Below are positions 8,747 through 19,057 of a DNA stretch of 38,696 bases, in pieces. The stretch's first letter is position 1. Each line of letters opens with the position of its first letter. The position numbers were made by a program, and so were the translations under genes. The notes under the pieces are model-generated. The model saw only the letters and a program-made list of their open reading frames with translations, was not told where the DNA came from and ran no database searches. The DNA is from Rhodobacterales bacterium HKCCE3408 (lineage in GTDB: Bacteria; Pseudomonadota; Alphaproteobacteria; Rhodobacterales; Rhodobacteraceae). The DNA lies in the NCBI GenBank assembly GCA_015689705.1, contig WVSN01000025.1:1-38696 (forward strand), read 5' to 3'.

Positions 8747-9180
8747 GATACGCCGCCGCGCTCCTCCTCGCGCTGGCCGCTCCGGCCAATGCGCTGACCC
8801 CGCCCGCCTGCGAGTGGGTGCAGTCCGAGCTGCGGATGGGGGAATGGGGCGTGGATAACGGGACCGGGCCGCAGGTCTGGCCGACCGTGGTCGGCCGGGA
8901 TTTCGTGCGCTGGACGATCGAGGAGGTCAGCCTCGCGGCGCGGCCTCTCTACATCGGGCTCCAGCACTGCCCGACGGGGCAGGAGATCCTGATCGGGCTC
9001 AACCCCGCGAACCCCGAGGCGCAGATCGCGCGCTTCGACGAGATGATGACGGACGATACCGGCTACACCCTGCGCCAGATCGGCGGAGAGATGGCGACGC
9101 TCGGCGCCTCTGCCCGGGTCATGCGGAACGAACTGGGCCGCTGCGCCTGCGACTTCGCCTTGCCGGAGGGCGGCGAATGA
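8743..9180 (+). CDS. Exported four-cysteine protein, first of a paralogous pair
   Basis: A 145-residue protein beginning with a GTG inside the nuoJ stop (GTGA). Residues 1-17 form a short signal peptide ([14 protein letters not shown]). The mature protein has four cysteines, at 23, 76, 134 and 136, the last two as RCACDF, suggesting two periplasmic disulfides. It shares ARFDE, Y-x-L-x-x-I-x-x-EM and the C-terminal C-x-C with the next gene. No known family is recognised. The coding region has the same strong GC bias as the nuo genes. Position between nuoJ and nuoK hints at a lineage-specific role near the membrane arm, but this is inference only. Confidence 0.72.
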   Translation: MRYAAALLLALAAPANALTPPACEWVQSELRMGEWGVDNGTGPQVWPTVVGRDFVRWTIEEVSLAARPLYIGLQHCPTGQEILIGLNPANPEAQIARFDEMMTDDTGYTLRQIGGEMATLGASARVMRNELGRCACDFALPEGGE

Positions 9181-9686
9181 GGCGGGCGATTCCGAGAACG
9201 GCGGCGACGGCGCTCGCCCTGTCTCTCACGGTGGTGCCGGCCGTGGTGCAGGCAGCGGAACTCGCGCGCTGCGATCGCATGCATTCGCATCACGCGGGCG
9301 AGAGAGATACCCGAGACTACGGTGGAGGTGTCATCTCCTATGTCCGTTGGGGGTCGTTCCCAGGCGACAGCTTGATGGTATCGACCGCATTAGTCATCGT
9401 TTCGTGTCGTGCCGGCCAGTCGCTCTCGGTCGGACTCTATGGAAACGACAATGAAATCATCGATCCGCCGGACTACGATGTGAGCGACGCCGTCTTGGCG
9501 CGGTTCGACGAGATCCTCGTCGCACCGGAGCCTTATTCGCTGGCAGATATCTCGGTAGAAATGACGCGGATCAGCCCGAACGTTCAGTTTACGCCGGACG
9601 TTCAAACCCAACCCTGCGGATGTGCCGTCGCATATCCGTTCGCGGGACCTTTTGACCAGCAATTCGACCGCAGAGAACTGCGCTGA
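9177..9686 (+). CDS. Exported four-cysteine protein, second of a paralogous pair
   Basis: A 169-residue protein overlapping its paralogue in an ATGA at 9177-9180. A signal peptide spans residues 1-26 ([16 protein letters not shown]). Cysteines at 32, 77, 147 and 149 follow the same C...C...C-x-C order as the upstream protein, and [10 protein letters not shown] and [10 protein letters not shown] align with it. Its codon usage is visibly less GC-biased than that of its neighbours (for example around 9300-9420), suggesting relaxed constraint or a different origin. It has His-rich residues just after the first Cys (HSHH). Function is unknown. Confidence 0.7.
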   Translation: MRRAIPRTAATALALSLTVVPAVVQAAELARCDRMHSHHAGERDTRDYGGGVISYVRWGSFPGDSLMVSTALVIVSCRAGQSLSVGLYGNDNEIIDPPDYDVSDAVLARFDEILVAPEPYSLADISVEMTRISPNVQFTPDVQTQPCGCAVAYPFAGPFDQQFDRRELR

Positions 9687-9724
9687 ACGACGACAATCGG
9701 GGATCACCCCGGAGGGACTGGAAG

Positions 9725-10030
9725 ATGATAGGACTGGAACATTACCTGACCGTTTCTGCGGTGCTGTTCGTGATCGGCATCTTCGGCCTGTTCCTCAACC
9801 GCAAGAACGTCATCATCATCCTGATGTCGATCGAGCTCATGCTGCTCGCGGTGAACATCAATCTCGTGGCGTTCTCGGCCTATCTCGGCGATCTCACCGG
9901 CCAGGTCTTCACGCTGTTCGTGCTGACCGTCGCCGCGGCGGAGGCGGCCATCGGGCTTGCCATCCTCGTCTGTTTCTTCCGCACCCGCGGCACGATCGAC
10001 GTCGAAGACGTCTCGAACATGAAGGGCTGA
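9725..10030 (+). CDS. nuoK: NADH-quinone oxidoreductase subunit K
   Basis: A 101-residue protein with three transmembrane helices, the standard NuoK size. The conserved glutamates are in [17 protein letters not shown] (helix 2) and [12 protein letters not shown] (helix 3) and are needed for proton translocation in the family. CGGAGGGA lies about 10 bases before the ATG. It is separated from nuoJ by the inserted exported-protein pair, which is unusual compared with the adjacent nuoJ-nuoK of most bacteria. Confidence 0.97.
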   Translation: MIGLEHYLTVSAVLFVIGIFGLFLNRKNVIIILMSIELMLLAVNINLVAFSAYLGDLTGQVFTLFVLTVAAAEAAIGLAILVCFFRTRGTIDVEDVSNMKG

Positions 10031-10037
10031 GAGAGAC

Positions 10038-12206
10038 ATGGAAACCATCCTCCTCTTCGCCCCTCTCGTCGGTGCCATCCTCTGCGGCTTCGGCTGGCGC
10101 GTGCTCGGGGAACAGGCGGCGCAGGCAACCGCCACGGGCCTGCTGTTCCTGTCCTGCCTGCTGTCCTGGATCGTCTTCCTGTCCTTCGACGGCGAGCTGC
10201 GGGTCATCGACCTTTTCACCTGGATCGCGTCGGGTTCGCTCGACACGTCCTGGCAGATCCGGATCGACCGGCTGACGGCCGTGATGCTGATCGTCATCAC
10301 CACGGTTTCGGCGCTCGTGCACCTGTATTCGTTCGGCTACATGGCGCATGACGACAACTTCAGGGAGGGCGAGTCCTACCGGCCGCGCTTCTTCGCCTAC
10401 CTGTCGTTCTTCACCTTCGCCATGCTGATGCTGGTGACGGCGGACAACCTGCTGCAGCTCTTCTTCGGGTGGGAGGGCGTCGGCGTCGCTTCCTACCTCC
10501 TGATCGGCTTCTATTACCGCAAGCCGTCCGCGGGCGCGGCCGCGATGAAAGCCTTCATCGTCAACCGGGTCGGCGACTTCGGCTTCCTCCTAGGCATCTT
10601 CGCGATGTTCTGGATGCTCGACTCGATCAATTTCGACGTCATTCTCGCCGCCGGACCGGAGCTGGCCGACATGACCTTCCCCTTCCTCGGGTGGGAAGTG
10701 AACGCGGCAAATGCGATCGGCGTGATGCTGTTCATCGGCGCGATGGGGAAATCGGCGCAGCTCTTCCTGCACACCTGGCTGCCGGACGCGATGGAAGGCC
10801 CGACGCCGGTCTCCGCCCTCATCCACGCGGCCACCATGGTCACGGCGGGCGTCTTCCTTGTCTGCCGGATGTCGCCGATCCTGGAATACGCGCCCTTCGC
10901 GGGCAACATGGTCATCATCATCGGCGCGGCGACGGCGTTCTTCGCGGCGACGGTCGGCCTCGTGCAGAACGACATTAAGCGCGTGATCGCCTATTCGACC
11001 TGCTCGCAGCTCGGCTACATGTTCGTGGCTGCCGGCGTGGGCGTCTATTCGGTCGCGATGTTCCACCTGTTCACGCACGCCTTCTTCAAGGCGATGCTGT
11101 TCCTCGGCGCCGGCTCGGTCATCCACGCGATGCATCACGAGCAGGACATGCGGAACTATGGCGGCCTGCGGAAGAAGATCCCGCTGACATTCTGGGCGAT
11201 GATGATCGGGACGCTTGCCATCACGGGTGTCGGCATCCCGCTCACCCATATCGGCTTCGCCGGCTTCCTGTCGAAGGACGCCGTGATCGAAAGCGCCTTC
11301 GCGTTCGGCGGCGGGCTTGGCGCCTATGCCTTCTGGGCGCTGGTGATCGCGGCCATGTTTACCAGCTTCTATTCATGGCGGCTGATGTTCCTGACATTCT
11401 ACGGCGAGCCGCGGGGCAGCAAGCACACCCACGAACACGCCCATGAAAGCCCGTGGACGATGCTGGCGCCGCTCGGCGTTCTGGCGCTCGGCGCGGCCTT
11501 CTCCGGGATGATCTGGTACAACTCCTTCTTCGGCCATACCGACCAGGTGGCGCGGTTCTTCGGCGTCGAATACGCCGAGGCCGGGGAGCATTCGGAAGAA
11601 GCTGCCGGCGAAGAGACCGCCGCCGCCGGAGAGAGCCATGGCGAGGAGACCGCGGTCGCCGAAGACAGCCACGGCGAAGACGCCGCCGCCGCGGGAGAGG
11701 GCGAGCATGCCGCCGGTGAGGCCGGTCATGGCGAGGGCCATTACGTCTTCACCAGCCCGCCGGGCGAAGGTGCGATCCATGCCGGTCCCGACAACGACGT
11801 GATGAACGCCGCGCACGAGGTTCCGTCCTGGGTCAAGGTCGCGCCCTTCTTGGCGATGCTTGCCGGCTTTATCGTCAGCTTCCTGTTCTACATCGTGAAC
11901 CCCGCGCTGCCGAAGGCCTGGGCCGAGGCGTTCCGGCCCGGCTACCAGTTCCTGCTGAACAAGTGGTATTTCGACGAGATCTACGACGCGATCTTTGTCC
12001 GTCCGGCCCGCGCAATCGGGCGGTTCTTCTGGAAACAGGGCGACGGGGCGGTGATCGACGGCGGCATCAACGGCCTCGCGCTCGGGATCGTGCCGTTCTT
12101 CACGAAGCAACTGGTGCGGCTCCAGTCGGGCTACATCTTCACCTACGCCTTCATGATGGTGATCGGGATCGTCGTTCTCGTCACCTGGTTCGCGCTTCGG
12201 GGGTAA
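10038..12206 (+). CDS. nuoL: NADH-quinone oxidoreductase subunit L (antiporter-like)
   Basis: A 722-residue membrane subunit, the distal proton pump with its lateral helix. The essential glutamate is Glu146 in [16 protein letters not shown]. The conserved [20 protein letters not shown] and a lysine-containing helix region ([19 protein letters not shown]) follow. It is roughly 100 residues longer than E. coli NuoL. Part of the extra length is a hydrophilic stretch at about residues 515-575, rich in Glu, His, Ala and Gly with imperfect repeats of SHGEE/SHGED. After it the C-terminal helices resume ([20 protein letters not shown]). AGAGAG precedes the ATG. Confidence 0.96.
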   Translation: METILLFAPLVGAILCGFGWRVLGEQAAQATATGLLFLSCLLSWIVFLSFDGELRVIDLFTWIASGSLDTSWQIRIDRLTAVMLIVITTVSALVHLYSFGYMAHDDNFREGESYRPRFFAYLSFFTFAMLMLVTADNLLQLFFGWEGVGVASYLLIGFYYRKPSAGAAAMKAFIVNRVGDFGFLLGIFAMFWMLDSINFDVILAAGPELADMTFPFLGWEVNAANAIGVMLFIGAMGKSAQLFLHTWLPDAMEGPTPVSALIHAATMVTAGVFLVCRMSPILEYAPFAGNMVIIIGAATAFFAATVGLVQNDIKRVIAYSTCSQLGYMFVAAGVGVYSVAMFHLFTHAFFKAMLFLGAGSVIHAMHHEQDMRNYGGLRKKIPLTFWAMMIGTLAITGVGIPLTHIGFAGFLSKDAVIESAFAFGGGLGAYAFWALVIAAMFTSFYSWRLMFLTFYGEPRGSKHTHEHAHESPWTMLAPLGVLALGAAFSGMIWYNSFFGHTDQVARFFGVEYAEAGEHSEEAAGEETAAAGESHGEETAVAEDSHGEDAAAAGEGEHAAGEAGHGEGHYVFTSPPGEGAIHAGPDNDVMNAAHEVPSWVKVAPFLAMLAGFIVSFLFYIVNPALPKAWAEAFRPGYQFLLNKWYFDEIYDAIFVRPARAIGRFFWKQGDGAVIDGGINGLALGIVPFFTKQLVRLQSGYIFTYAFMMVIGIVVLVTWFALRG

Positions 12207-12212
12207 GGCGTC

Positions 12213-13769
12213 ATGGACAACATCCTTTCCATCGTCACCTTCCTGCCCGCCATCGCGGCCATCTTCATGGGCGTGCTGAAAGGCGACGATCCGGCCGCGC
12301 AGCGCAACGCGAAGTGGCTGGCGCTGGCCGCGACCTCGGCGACGTTCCTCGTCTCGCTCGCGATCCTGTTCCAGTTCGATCCCAACGACACCGGCTTCCA
12401 GATGGTCGAGGAGAGCGAATGGCTCTTCGGCCTCAGCTACCGCGTCGGCGTCGACGGGATCAGCGTGCTCTTCGTGATGCTGACGACCTTCCTCATGCCG
12501 CTCGTCGTGGCGGCCTGCTGGAACGTCACGCATCGCGTCAAGGAATACATGATGGCGCTCCTGATCCTCGAGACGCTGATGCTCGGGGTGTTCGTGGCGC
12601 TGGACCTCGTCCTGTTCTACCTGTTCTTCGAAGGCGGCCTGATCCCGATGTTCCTGATCATCGGCATCTGGGGCGGTAAGGATCGCATCTACGCGGCCTT
12701 CAAGTTCTTCCTCTACACCTTTCTCGGCTCGGTCCTGATGCTGGTCGCGATGGTGGCGATGTATATCGACGCCGGCACGTCCTGCATCGGCGGCTGCGAG
12801 GTGTCGCTGCTGACCCACCAGTTCGGCGCCGGCACGCTGGACATCGCCGGCGTCCAGGTGGTCGGCGGGATGCAGACGCTCCTGTTCCTGGCCTTCTTCG
12901 CGAGCTTCGCGGTGAAGATGCCGATGTGGCCCGTCCATACCTGGCTGCCGGACGCGCACGTGCAGGCCCCGACGGCGGGCTCGGTCGTGCTGGCCGCGAT
13001 CCTTCTAAAGATGGGCGGCTACGGCTTCCTGCGCTTCTCGCTGCCGATGTTCCCCGTCGCCTCCGACCTGCTGGCCGAGTTCGTGATGATCCTGTCGGTC
13101 ATCGCCATCATCTACACGAGCCTCGTGGCGATGATGCAGGAGGACATGAAGAAGCTCATCGCCTATTCGTCCGTCGCCCACATGGGCTACGTGACCATGG
13201 GCATCTTCGCGGCCAACCAGCAGGGCATCGACGGCGCGATCTTCCAGATGCTCAGCCACGGCTTCGTCTCGGGCGCGCTCTTCCTCTGCGTCGGCGTGAT
13301 CTACGACCGGATGCACACCCGTGACATCGACGCATATGGCGGGCTCGTCGTGCGGATGCCGGCCTATGCGGCGGTCTTCATGCTGTTCACCATGGCCAAT
13401 GTCGGCCTGCCCGGCACCTCGGGCTTCGTCGGTGAATTCCTGACGCTGATCGGCATCTTCAAGGTCAACACCTGGATCGGCGTCCTGGCCGCGACCGGCG
13501 TGATCCTGTCGGCCTGCTACGCGCTCTGGCTCTACCGCCGGGTCGTTTTCGGCGACCTGATCAAGGAAAGCCTGAAATCCATCACCGACATGACGACACG
13601 TGAGCGGGCGATATTCGCGCCGCTGATCGCGATGACGATCCTTCTGGGCGTCTACCCGAGCCTGGTGACCGACGCGATCGGCCCGTCCGTCGAGGCGCTG
13701 ATCGGGCGATACGAGGTGGCGGTCGAAAGCTTCGTCCCCGACACCGCCGTGGCCGCGGCCGAAGAGTGA
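12213..13769 (+). CDS. nuoM: NADH-quinone oxidoreductase subunit M (antiporter-like)
   Basis: A 518-residue polytopic proton-pumping subunit of the membrane arm. Glu140 in [17 protein letters not shown] is the conserved pump glutamate, and [17 protein letters not shown] and [16 protein letters not shown] are both conserved. The start follows nuoL by six bases. A small extracytoplasmic segment contains two cysteines (TSCIGGCEV, near residues 190-194), which could form a disulfide. Otherwise it is a standard NuoM. Confidence 0.96.
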   Translation: MDNILSIVTFLPAIAAIFMGVLKGDDPAAQRNAKWLALAATSATFLVSLAILFQFDPNDTGFQMVEESEWLFGLSYRVGVDGISVLFVMLTTFLMPLVVAACWNVTHRVKEYMMALLILETLMLGVFVALDLVLFYLFFEGGLIPMFLIIGIWGGKDRIYAAFKFFLYTFLGSVLMLVAMVAMYIDAGTSCIGGCEVSLLTHQFGAGTLDIAGVQVVGGMQTLLFLAFFASFAVKMPMWPVHTWLPDAHVQAPTAGSVVLAAILLKMGGYGFLRFSLPMFPVASDLLAEFVMILSVIAIIYTSLVAMMQEDMKKLIAYSSVAHMGYVTMGIFAANQQGIDGAIFQMLSHGFVSGALFLCVGVIYDRMHTRDIDAYGGLVVRMPAYAAVFMLFTMANVGLPGTSGFVGEFLTLIGIFKVNTWIGVLAATGVILSACYALWLYRRVVFGDLIKESLKSITDMTTRERAIFAPLIAMTILLGVYPSLVTDAIGPSVEALIGRYEVAVESFVPDTAVAAAEE

Positions 13770-13779
13770 GGGCAGAAAC

Positions 13780-15216
13780 ATGATCTCAACCGATCTCTCG
13801 ATCATCGCCCCCGAAATCCTGCTGGCGGTCTTCGCCATGGCCGGGCTGGTCGGCGCGGTCTATTCGGGCCGGGACGCGCTCTCGCAACTTCTGACCTGGG
13901 CCGCCGCGCTGCTCTTCGTCGCCGCGGCGCTCTATATCGGCCTCACCGGGGAAGGCACGCACACGGCCTTCGGTGGCATCTTCGTCGATGACGCGTTCTC
14001 GCGCTTTGCCAAGGTCGCCGTCCTGCTGTCAGCCGCAGCCGTCCTGATCATCAGCCAGGATTACCTGTCCCGATCCGACCTGCTCAGGTTCGAATATCCG
14101 ATCCTCGTCACGCTCGCCGTGATCGGCATGATGGTCATGGTCTCCGCGGGCGACCTGATGACGCTTTACATGGGGCTCGAGCTGCAATCGCTCGCGCTTT
14201 ACGTCGTCGCCGCGCTGCGCCGGGACAACGCACGCTCGACCGAGGCGGGCCTGAAATACTTCGTGCTCGGCGCGCTGTCGTCCGGTCTTCTGCTCTACGG
14301 CGCATCGCTGACCTACGGCTATGCCGGCACGACCGAGTTCGCCGGCATCATCGAAGCGGCGGGCGCCGACGCCTCGATCGGCCTGATCTTCGGCCTCGTC
14401 TTCCTCTGCGCCGGGTTCGCCTTCAAGGTCTCGGCCGCGCCGTTCCACATGTGGACCCCGGACGTCTACGAAGGCTCGCCCACACCGGTCACGGCGCTGT
14501 TCGCGACCGCGCCGAAGGTCGCGGCGATGGCGCTTTTCGCGCGCGTCGTGCATGACGCCTTCGGCGGCGTGGTCGGCGACTGGCAGCAGATCCTCGCCTT
14601 CCTCGCCGTGGTCTCGATGTTCCTCGGCGCGATCGCCGCGATCGGCCAGCGCGACATCAAGCGGCTGATGGCCTATTCCTCGATCTCCCACATGGGCTAC
14701 GCGCTGATGGGCCTGTCGGCGGGCACCGCGCAGGGCGTGGAATCCATGCTCGTCTACATGGCGATCTACGTGGTCATGAATATCGGCACCTTCGCCTTCA
14801 TCCTGTCGATGTCGCGCGACGGCCGGCACGTCACCGAGATCGACGCCCTGAACGGCTTCGCGACGAAAGAGCCTCTGAAGGCGCTCGCAATCCTCTGCCT
14901 GATGTTCTCGCTGGCCGGTGTGCCGCCACTTCTCGGCTTCTTCGGGAAGTACGCCGTCCTGCTCGCGGCCGTCGATGCCGGGCTCGGCTGGCTCGCCGTG
15001 GCGGGCGTGGTCGCCTCGGTGATCGGCGCGTTCTATTACCTGCGCATCGTCTACTACATGTATTTCGGCGAAGAGACCGAGGGCCTCGACGGCCGCATGA
15101 CGACGTTGCCCTGGCTCGGGCTCGTGGCGTCGGCCGTCATCATGCTGGTCGGGATCGTGAACCTCTTCGGGATCGAAGGGCTCGCCGAGGCTGCCGCGGC
15201 GACCCTTGTCCGCTGA
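13780..15216 (+). CDS. nuoN: NADH-quinone oxidoreductase subunit N (antiporter-like)
   Basis: A 478-residue polytopic membrane subunit, the third antiporter-like pump. Glu134 in [19 protein letters not shown] is the conserved pump residue, with [20 protein letters not shown] and [15 protein letters not shown] also typical. The length matches Paracoccus Nqo14. GAGGGC lies close before the ATG. Its last codons overlap the start of birA by 11 bases. Confidence 0.96.
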   Translation: MISTDLSIIAPEILLAVFAMAGLVGAVYSGRDALSQLLTWAAALLFVAAALYIGLTGEGTHTAFGGIFVDDAFSRFAKVAVLLSAAAVLIISQDYLSRSDLLRFEYPILVTLAVIGMMVMVSAGDLMTLYMGLELQSLALYVVAALRRDNARSTEAGLKYFVLGALSSGLLLYGASLTYGYAGTTEFAGIIEAAGADASIGLIFGLVFLCAGFAFKVSAAPFHMWTPDVYEGSPTPVTALFATAPKVAAMALFARVVHDAFGGVVGDWQQILAFLAVVSMFLGAIAAIGQRDIKRLMAYSSISHMGYALMGLSAGTAQGVESMLVYMAIYVVMNIGTFAFILSMSRDGRHVTEIDALNGFATKEPLKALAILCLMFSLAGVPPLLGFFGKYAVLLAAVDAGLGWLAVAGVVASVIGAFYYLRIVYYMYFGEETEGLDGRMTTLPWLGLVASAVIMLVGIVNLFGIEGLAEAAAATLVR

Positions 15217-15997
15217 ACCGGACGCGCCGGGCGGGGATGATGCCCCGCCCTGGCCCGACGGGATCGATTACGTCCGGCTCGATACGGTCGACAGCACGAT
15301 GGACGAGGCTGCGCGCCGGCCCGTCCCGGATCGTCCGACCTGGATCTCCGCCACGCTCCAGACGAAGGCGCGCGGCCGCAGTGGCAAGGCCTGGGCGATG
15401 GAGACCGGCAACTTCGCCGCAACGCGCCTGTCTGCCGCTGACCGGCCGCCGTCCGAACTCGCGCTCTATTCCTTCATCGCCGCCGTCGCGCTGCGCGACA
15501 CCCTGTCGGTCTGGGTGCCGCGCGACCGGCTGAGCCTGAAATGGCCGAACGACGTGTTGATCGACGGTCGCAAGGTCGCGGGCATTCTGCTGGAATCGAG
15601 CGGATCCGGCACGGCCGCGCGCCTCGCCGTCGGGATCGGCATCAATGTCGCCTCCGCCCCGCCGCGGGACAGCCTGCCCGAGGGCGCGCTCGAGCCGGTA
15701 GCGCTCGGCGAGGTCGCGCGGACGGATGCGCCCATGCCGCTCCGCCCCGACTGGATCCTGTGGCACCTGTCCGAGGATTTCGAGCGGTGGCGCCGTATGT
15801 GGACGGAGCACGGCTTCGACGCGATCCGCCGGCTCTGGCTCCACGGCGCGGCGGGCCTCGGCGGCCCGATCCGGGTGCGCCTGCCGAAGGAGACGCTGAC
15901 CGGCACCTTCGAAACGTTGGACGATGACGGCTGCCTTGTTCTAGGAACGCCCGAGGGGCCGCGCCGCATCGCCGCTGGCGACGTGTTCCTCGGCTGA
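15206..15997 (+). CDS. birA: Biotin--[acetyl-CoA-carboxylase] ligase, group I (no DNA-binding domain)
   Basis: A 263-residue enzyme that makes biotinyl-AMP and attaches biotin to carboxylase carrier proteins. The catalytic loop appears as [10 protein letters not shown] (usual form GRGR-x-GR-x-W), followed by [22 protein letters not shown]. The protein starts almost directly with the ligase domain, so the N-terminal helix-turn-helix repressor domain of E. coli BirA is absent. The start must be the TTG at 15206: the conserved [11 protein letters not shown] segment lies upstream of the first in-frame ATG, and no ATG or GTG precedes it. The TTG lies within nuoN, consistent with translational coupling. 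Confidence 0.92.
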   Translation: MSAEPDAPGGDDAPPWPDGIDYVRLDTVDSTMDEAARRPVPDRPTWISATLQTKARGRSGKAWAMETGNFAATRLSAADRPPSELALYSFIAAVALRDTLSVWVPRDRLSLKWPNDVLIDGRKVAGILLESSGSGTAARLAVGIGINVASAPPRDSLPEGALEPVALGEVARTDAPMPLRPDWILWHLSEDFERWRRMWTEHGFDAIRRLWLHGAAGLGGPIRVRLPKETLTGTFETLDDDGCLVLGTPEGPRRIAAGDVFLG

Positions 15998-16011
15998 AGG
16001 GGAGGGGAGAC

Positions 16012-16791
16012 ATGCTGCTCTGCATCGATTGCGGCAACACCAACACCGTTTTCGCCGTCTGGGACGGAACCAAGTTCCTCTGCACGCTGCGGACCTCGAC
16101 CGAACATCAGCGGACCGCCGACCAGTATTACGTCTGGCTCTCGACCCTGATGGAGCATCACCGGATCCCGATGGATATCTCCGAGGTCATCATCTCCTCG
16201 ACCGTCCCGCGGGTCGTGTTCAACCTCCGCGTCCTGTGCGACCGCTACTTCGGCACGCGCCCCCTCGTCGTCGGAAAGCCGGAATGCCTGCTGCCCGCCG
16301 CGCCCCGGGTCGACCAGGGCACGGCGGTCGGTCCCGACCGTCTGGTGAACACCGCCGGCGCCTTCGACCGGCATGGCGGCGATCTGATCGTCGTCGATTT
16401 CGGCACCGCCACCACCTTCGACGTCGTCGCCCATGACGGGGCCTATGTCGGCGGGGTCATCGCGCCCGGCGTGAACCTCAGCCTCGAGGCGCTGCACCAC
16501 GCCGCCGCCGCGCTGCCGCATGTCGACGTCACCAAGCCGCAGGCGGTCATCGGCACCAACACGGTGGCCTGCATGCAATCGGGGATCTTCTGGGGCTATG
16601 TCGGCCTCGTCCGGGGCATCTGCGACCGGATACGCGGCGAATGGGACCGTCCCATGCGCATTCTCGGCACCGGGGGCCTCGCGCCGTTGTTCTCGCAGGG
16701 GGATGTGTTATTTGACCTGATCGAGGACGACCTCACCATGCACGGCCTGACCGTGATCCACGACTTCAACAAGGAACACGGCACCTCATGA
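16012..16791 (+). CDS. coaX: Type III pantothenate kinase
   Basis: A 259-residue ASKHA-fold enzyme that phosphorylates pantothenate, the first step of coenzyme A synthesis. The phosphate-1 motif is LLCIDCGNTNTVFAVWD at the N-terminus. VGPDRLVNTAGAF and VVDFGTATTFDVV are typical CoaX motifs, with GGVIAPGVNLS after them. GGGGAGGGGAG precedes the ATG. The end overlaps rnj by four bases (ATGA at 16788-16791). Adjacent birA and coaX are both cofactor-metabolism genes. Confidence 0.96.
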   Translation: MLLCIDCGNTNTVFAVWDGTKFLCTLRTSTEHQRTADQYYVWLSTLMEHHRIPMDISEVIISSTVPRVVFNLRVLCDRYFGTRPLVVGKPECLLPAAPRVDQGTAVGPDRLVNTAGAFDRHGGDLIVVDFGTATTFDVVAHDGAYVGGVIAPGVNLSLEALHHAAAALPHVDVTKPQAVIGTNTVACMQSGIFWGYVGLVRGICDRIRGEWDRPMRILGTGGLAPLFSQGDVLFDLIEDDLTMHGLTVIHDFNKEHGTS

Positions 16792-18464
16792 CGGATGCGG
16801 CACGGCTGATCTATCTCCCTCTCGGCGGCGCGGGGGAGATCGGGATGAATTGTTACGTCTACGGCTACGGGCCGCGGGACGACGAACGGTTCATTCTCGT
16901 CGATATCGGCGTGAGCTTCCCCGACATGGACGGCCAGCCCGGCGTCGACGTGATCCTGCCTGACGTGGCCTGGCTCGAGGCGCGGGCCGACCGGCTGGAC
17001 GGTATCTTCATCACCCATGCGCACGAGGACCACGTGGGCGCGCTCGGCCATCTCTGGTCGAAGCTGCGCTGCCCGGTCTTCTGCCGCCCCTTCACCGCGA
17101 TCCACGCCGCCCGCAAGCTCGAGGAGGCGGGACAGGACCCCGATGCCATCATCCGGGTCTGCCAGCCCTGGCCCGAAACCGCAGAGGCCGGGCCGTTCAA
17201 GGTGGGGTTCGCCCCGATCAGCCACTCGATCCCCGAAGCCTCCGGCCTCGTCATCGATACGCCGGCCGGTCGCGTCGTCCATTCCGGCGACTTCAAGATC
17301 GACCTCATGCCCATCGTGGGCGAACCATTCGACGAGCCGATGTGGCGCGACATCGGCGATGCCGGTGTACTCGCGCTGATCTGTGACTCCACCAACGTGT
17401 TTTCCGGCCATCCCGGCCGCTCCGAAAGCCAGCTCGCCGAGCCGATCGGCCAGCTTGTGGCCAGCGCGAAGGGCATGGTCGTCGCCACGACCTTTGCCTC
17501 GAACGTCGCGCGGCTGAAGACGCTGGCAGAGGCGGGGAAGGCCAACGGACGCACCATCTGCCTTCTCGGCCGCGCGATGAAGCGGATGGTCGCCGCGGCG
17601 GTCGAGGCCGGCGTCCTGACCGACTTCCCGCCCGTGGTCACGCCTGAGGAAGCGACCGACATCCCGCGCGAGAACCTCATGCTGCTCGTGACCGGCAGCC
17701 AGGGCGAACGCCGCGCCGCGTCCGCCGCGCTCAGCCGCGGCTCTTATCTCGGGCACGAGCTGAAGAAGGGCGACACGTTCCTTTTCTCGTCCAAGACCAT
17801 CCCCGGCAACGAGGTTCCGGTCGCGCGCATCCACAACGCGCTGGCCGAGCAGGGCGTCGACGTCGTGGATGCCGAGCAGGGGTTCTACCACGTCTCCGGC
17901 CATGCCAACCGCCCGGATCTCGAGCGTGTTCACGACATGCTGCGCCCGAAGATCCTCGTTCCGAACCACGGCGAATACCGCCACCTGCAGCGCCACGCGT
18001 CGATCGGAGAAGAGAAGGGGATGCTCGGCATCCTCGCACCGAACGGCACCATGGTCGCGCTGTCGGGCAACCAGCCTGGTCCTGTCGACCATATCGAGGT
18101 GGGCCGCGTCTATCTGGACGGGACGGCCCTCGTGGGCGCCTTCGACGGGGTGATCCGCGACCGGATGAAACTCGCGCTGAACGGGCTGGTCATCGTCGCG
18201 CTGGTGGTCGACGAAGATGAAAGCGTGCTCGAGGACAGTTGGGTCTCGCTGCGCGGTCTGCCCGAAGTCACCGGTGACGGGGCCGATCTGGCCGAGCTCA
18301 TCGAGGACGAGATCGCCGAGATCCTCCCGCGCCTCGACGCCCGCACGGTCGAAAGCGACGACAAGCTCGACGAAGTCGTGACCCGCGCCGCCCGCCAGGT
18401 CTGCCAGGCCGAGATCGGCAAGCGGCCGGAGGTGACGGTGATGGTAAGCCGGTTGATGGCCTGA
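16788..18464 (+). CDS. rnj: Ribonuclease J
   Basis: A 558-residue metallo-beta-lactamase/beta-CASP RNase with endo- and 5'-3' exonuclease activity in the family. Zinc ligands are in THAHEDH (His77, His79, Asp81, His82), with HSIPEASGLVI, VVHSGDFKID and the later PNHGEYRHLQRHA. GGAGEIGMNCY near the start is typical of RNase J. It overlaps coaX by four bases and the next ORF by one. RNase J in this position after nuoN-birA-coaX is known in Rhodobacterales. Confidence 0.95.
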   Translation: MTDAARLIYLPLGGAGEIGMNCYVYGYGPRDDERFILVDIGVSFPDMDGQPGVDVILPDVAWLEARADRLDGIFITHAHEDHVGALGHLWSKLRCPVFCRPFTAIHAARKLEEAGQDPDAIIRVCQPWPETAEAGPFKVGFAPISHSIPEASGLVIDTPAGRVVHSGDFKIDLMPIVGEPFDEPMWRDIGDAGVLALICDSTNVFSGHPGRSESQLAEPIGQLVASAKGMVVATTFASNVARLKTLAEAGKANGRTICLLGRAMKRMVAAAVEAGVLTDFPPVVTPEEATDIPRENLMLLVTGSQGERRAASAALSRGSYLGHELKKGDTFLFSSKTIPGNEVPVARIHNALAEQGVDVVDAEQGFYHVSGHANRPDLERVHDMLRPKILVPNHGEYRHLQRHASIGEEKGMLGILAPNGTMVALSGNQPGPVDHIEVGRVYLDGTALVGAFDGVIRDRMKLALNGLVIVALVVDEDESVLEDSWVSLRGLPEVTGDGADLAELIEDEIAEILPRLDARTVESDDKLDEVVTRAARQVCQAEIGKRPEVTVMVSRLMA

Positions 18465-19048
18465 TGCACCCGCACTATGGCGACATTCTCGACCGCATTC
18501 CCGAGCCGCCGGCTTGGTTCGATGAGTCAGCCGTTCCGCGCTGGATCGCGTTTTCACCCTACGCGATCGTCAACATCTACAGCAGCGAATGCGCCTTGCT
18601 TCGGATCGAATGTCGGGGCTGCCGGACGGGATTCGATGCCGCAGTCTCGGAGCTGTCCCATCGAGACGAGCTGTGGAGGTGGGAGATCGGGACAGACAGT
18701 CGATCAGGCGAGCCGGCTCCGATCCCTCGCAAGGTCAGGGCACTGGCCGATCTCATCCGTTCGGGGGAGCTGCGATATGGTGATCCACCAAATACGCGGT
18801 GTTGCGGAGCCGGTCCTACGATGACCGCGATCGTCTTGGCCGTAACGGAATATTGGTACAAGCCGACGCTTCGCGGCGAAGGTGTCAAGAACGGGCGAGT
18901 CGTCGACAAGGATGCGACGAGGTGGCGCCGAGATCCGTCGCTCGAGATCAGTTTCGAACGAAAGCGCCCGGTAATGCCCGATCGGTCGGGCGGTAACCGT
19001 GACGTGGTAAGGATCCGTCGGAAACCCAGGTTCGACGACGGATCCTGA
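18464..19048 (+). CDS. Hypothetical protein translationally coupled to rnj
   Basis: A 194-residue soluble protein whose ATG overlaps the rnj stop (TGATG). No family is recognised. It has cysteine-containing segments (SSECALLRIECRGCRTGF and PPNTRCCGAGPT) that could form a zinc site, and a very basic C-terminus (RRKPRFDDGS preceded by SFERKRP). A segment FSPYAIVNIYSSECALLRIEC looks like a beta-strand core. Third-position GC is visibly lower than in rnj, suggesting weaker constraint or a different history. The end lies nine bases from the stop of the convergent helicase gene. Function is unknown. Confidence 0.68.
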   Translation: MHPHYGDILDRIPEPPAWFDESAVPRWIAFSPYAIVNIYSSECALLRIECRGCRTGFDAAVSELSHRDELWRWEIGTDSRSGEPAPIPRKVRALADLIRSGELRYGDPPNTRCCGAGPTMTAIVLAVTEYWYKPTLRGEGVKNGRVVDKDATRWRRDPSLEISFERKRPVMPDRSGGNRDVVRIRRKPRFDDGS

Positions 19049-19057
19049 GCAGAACAC

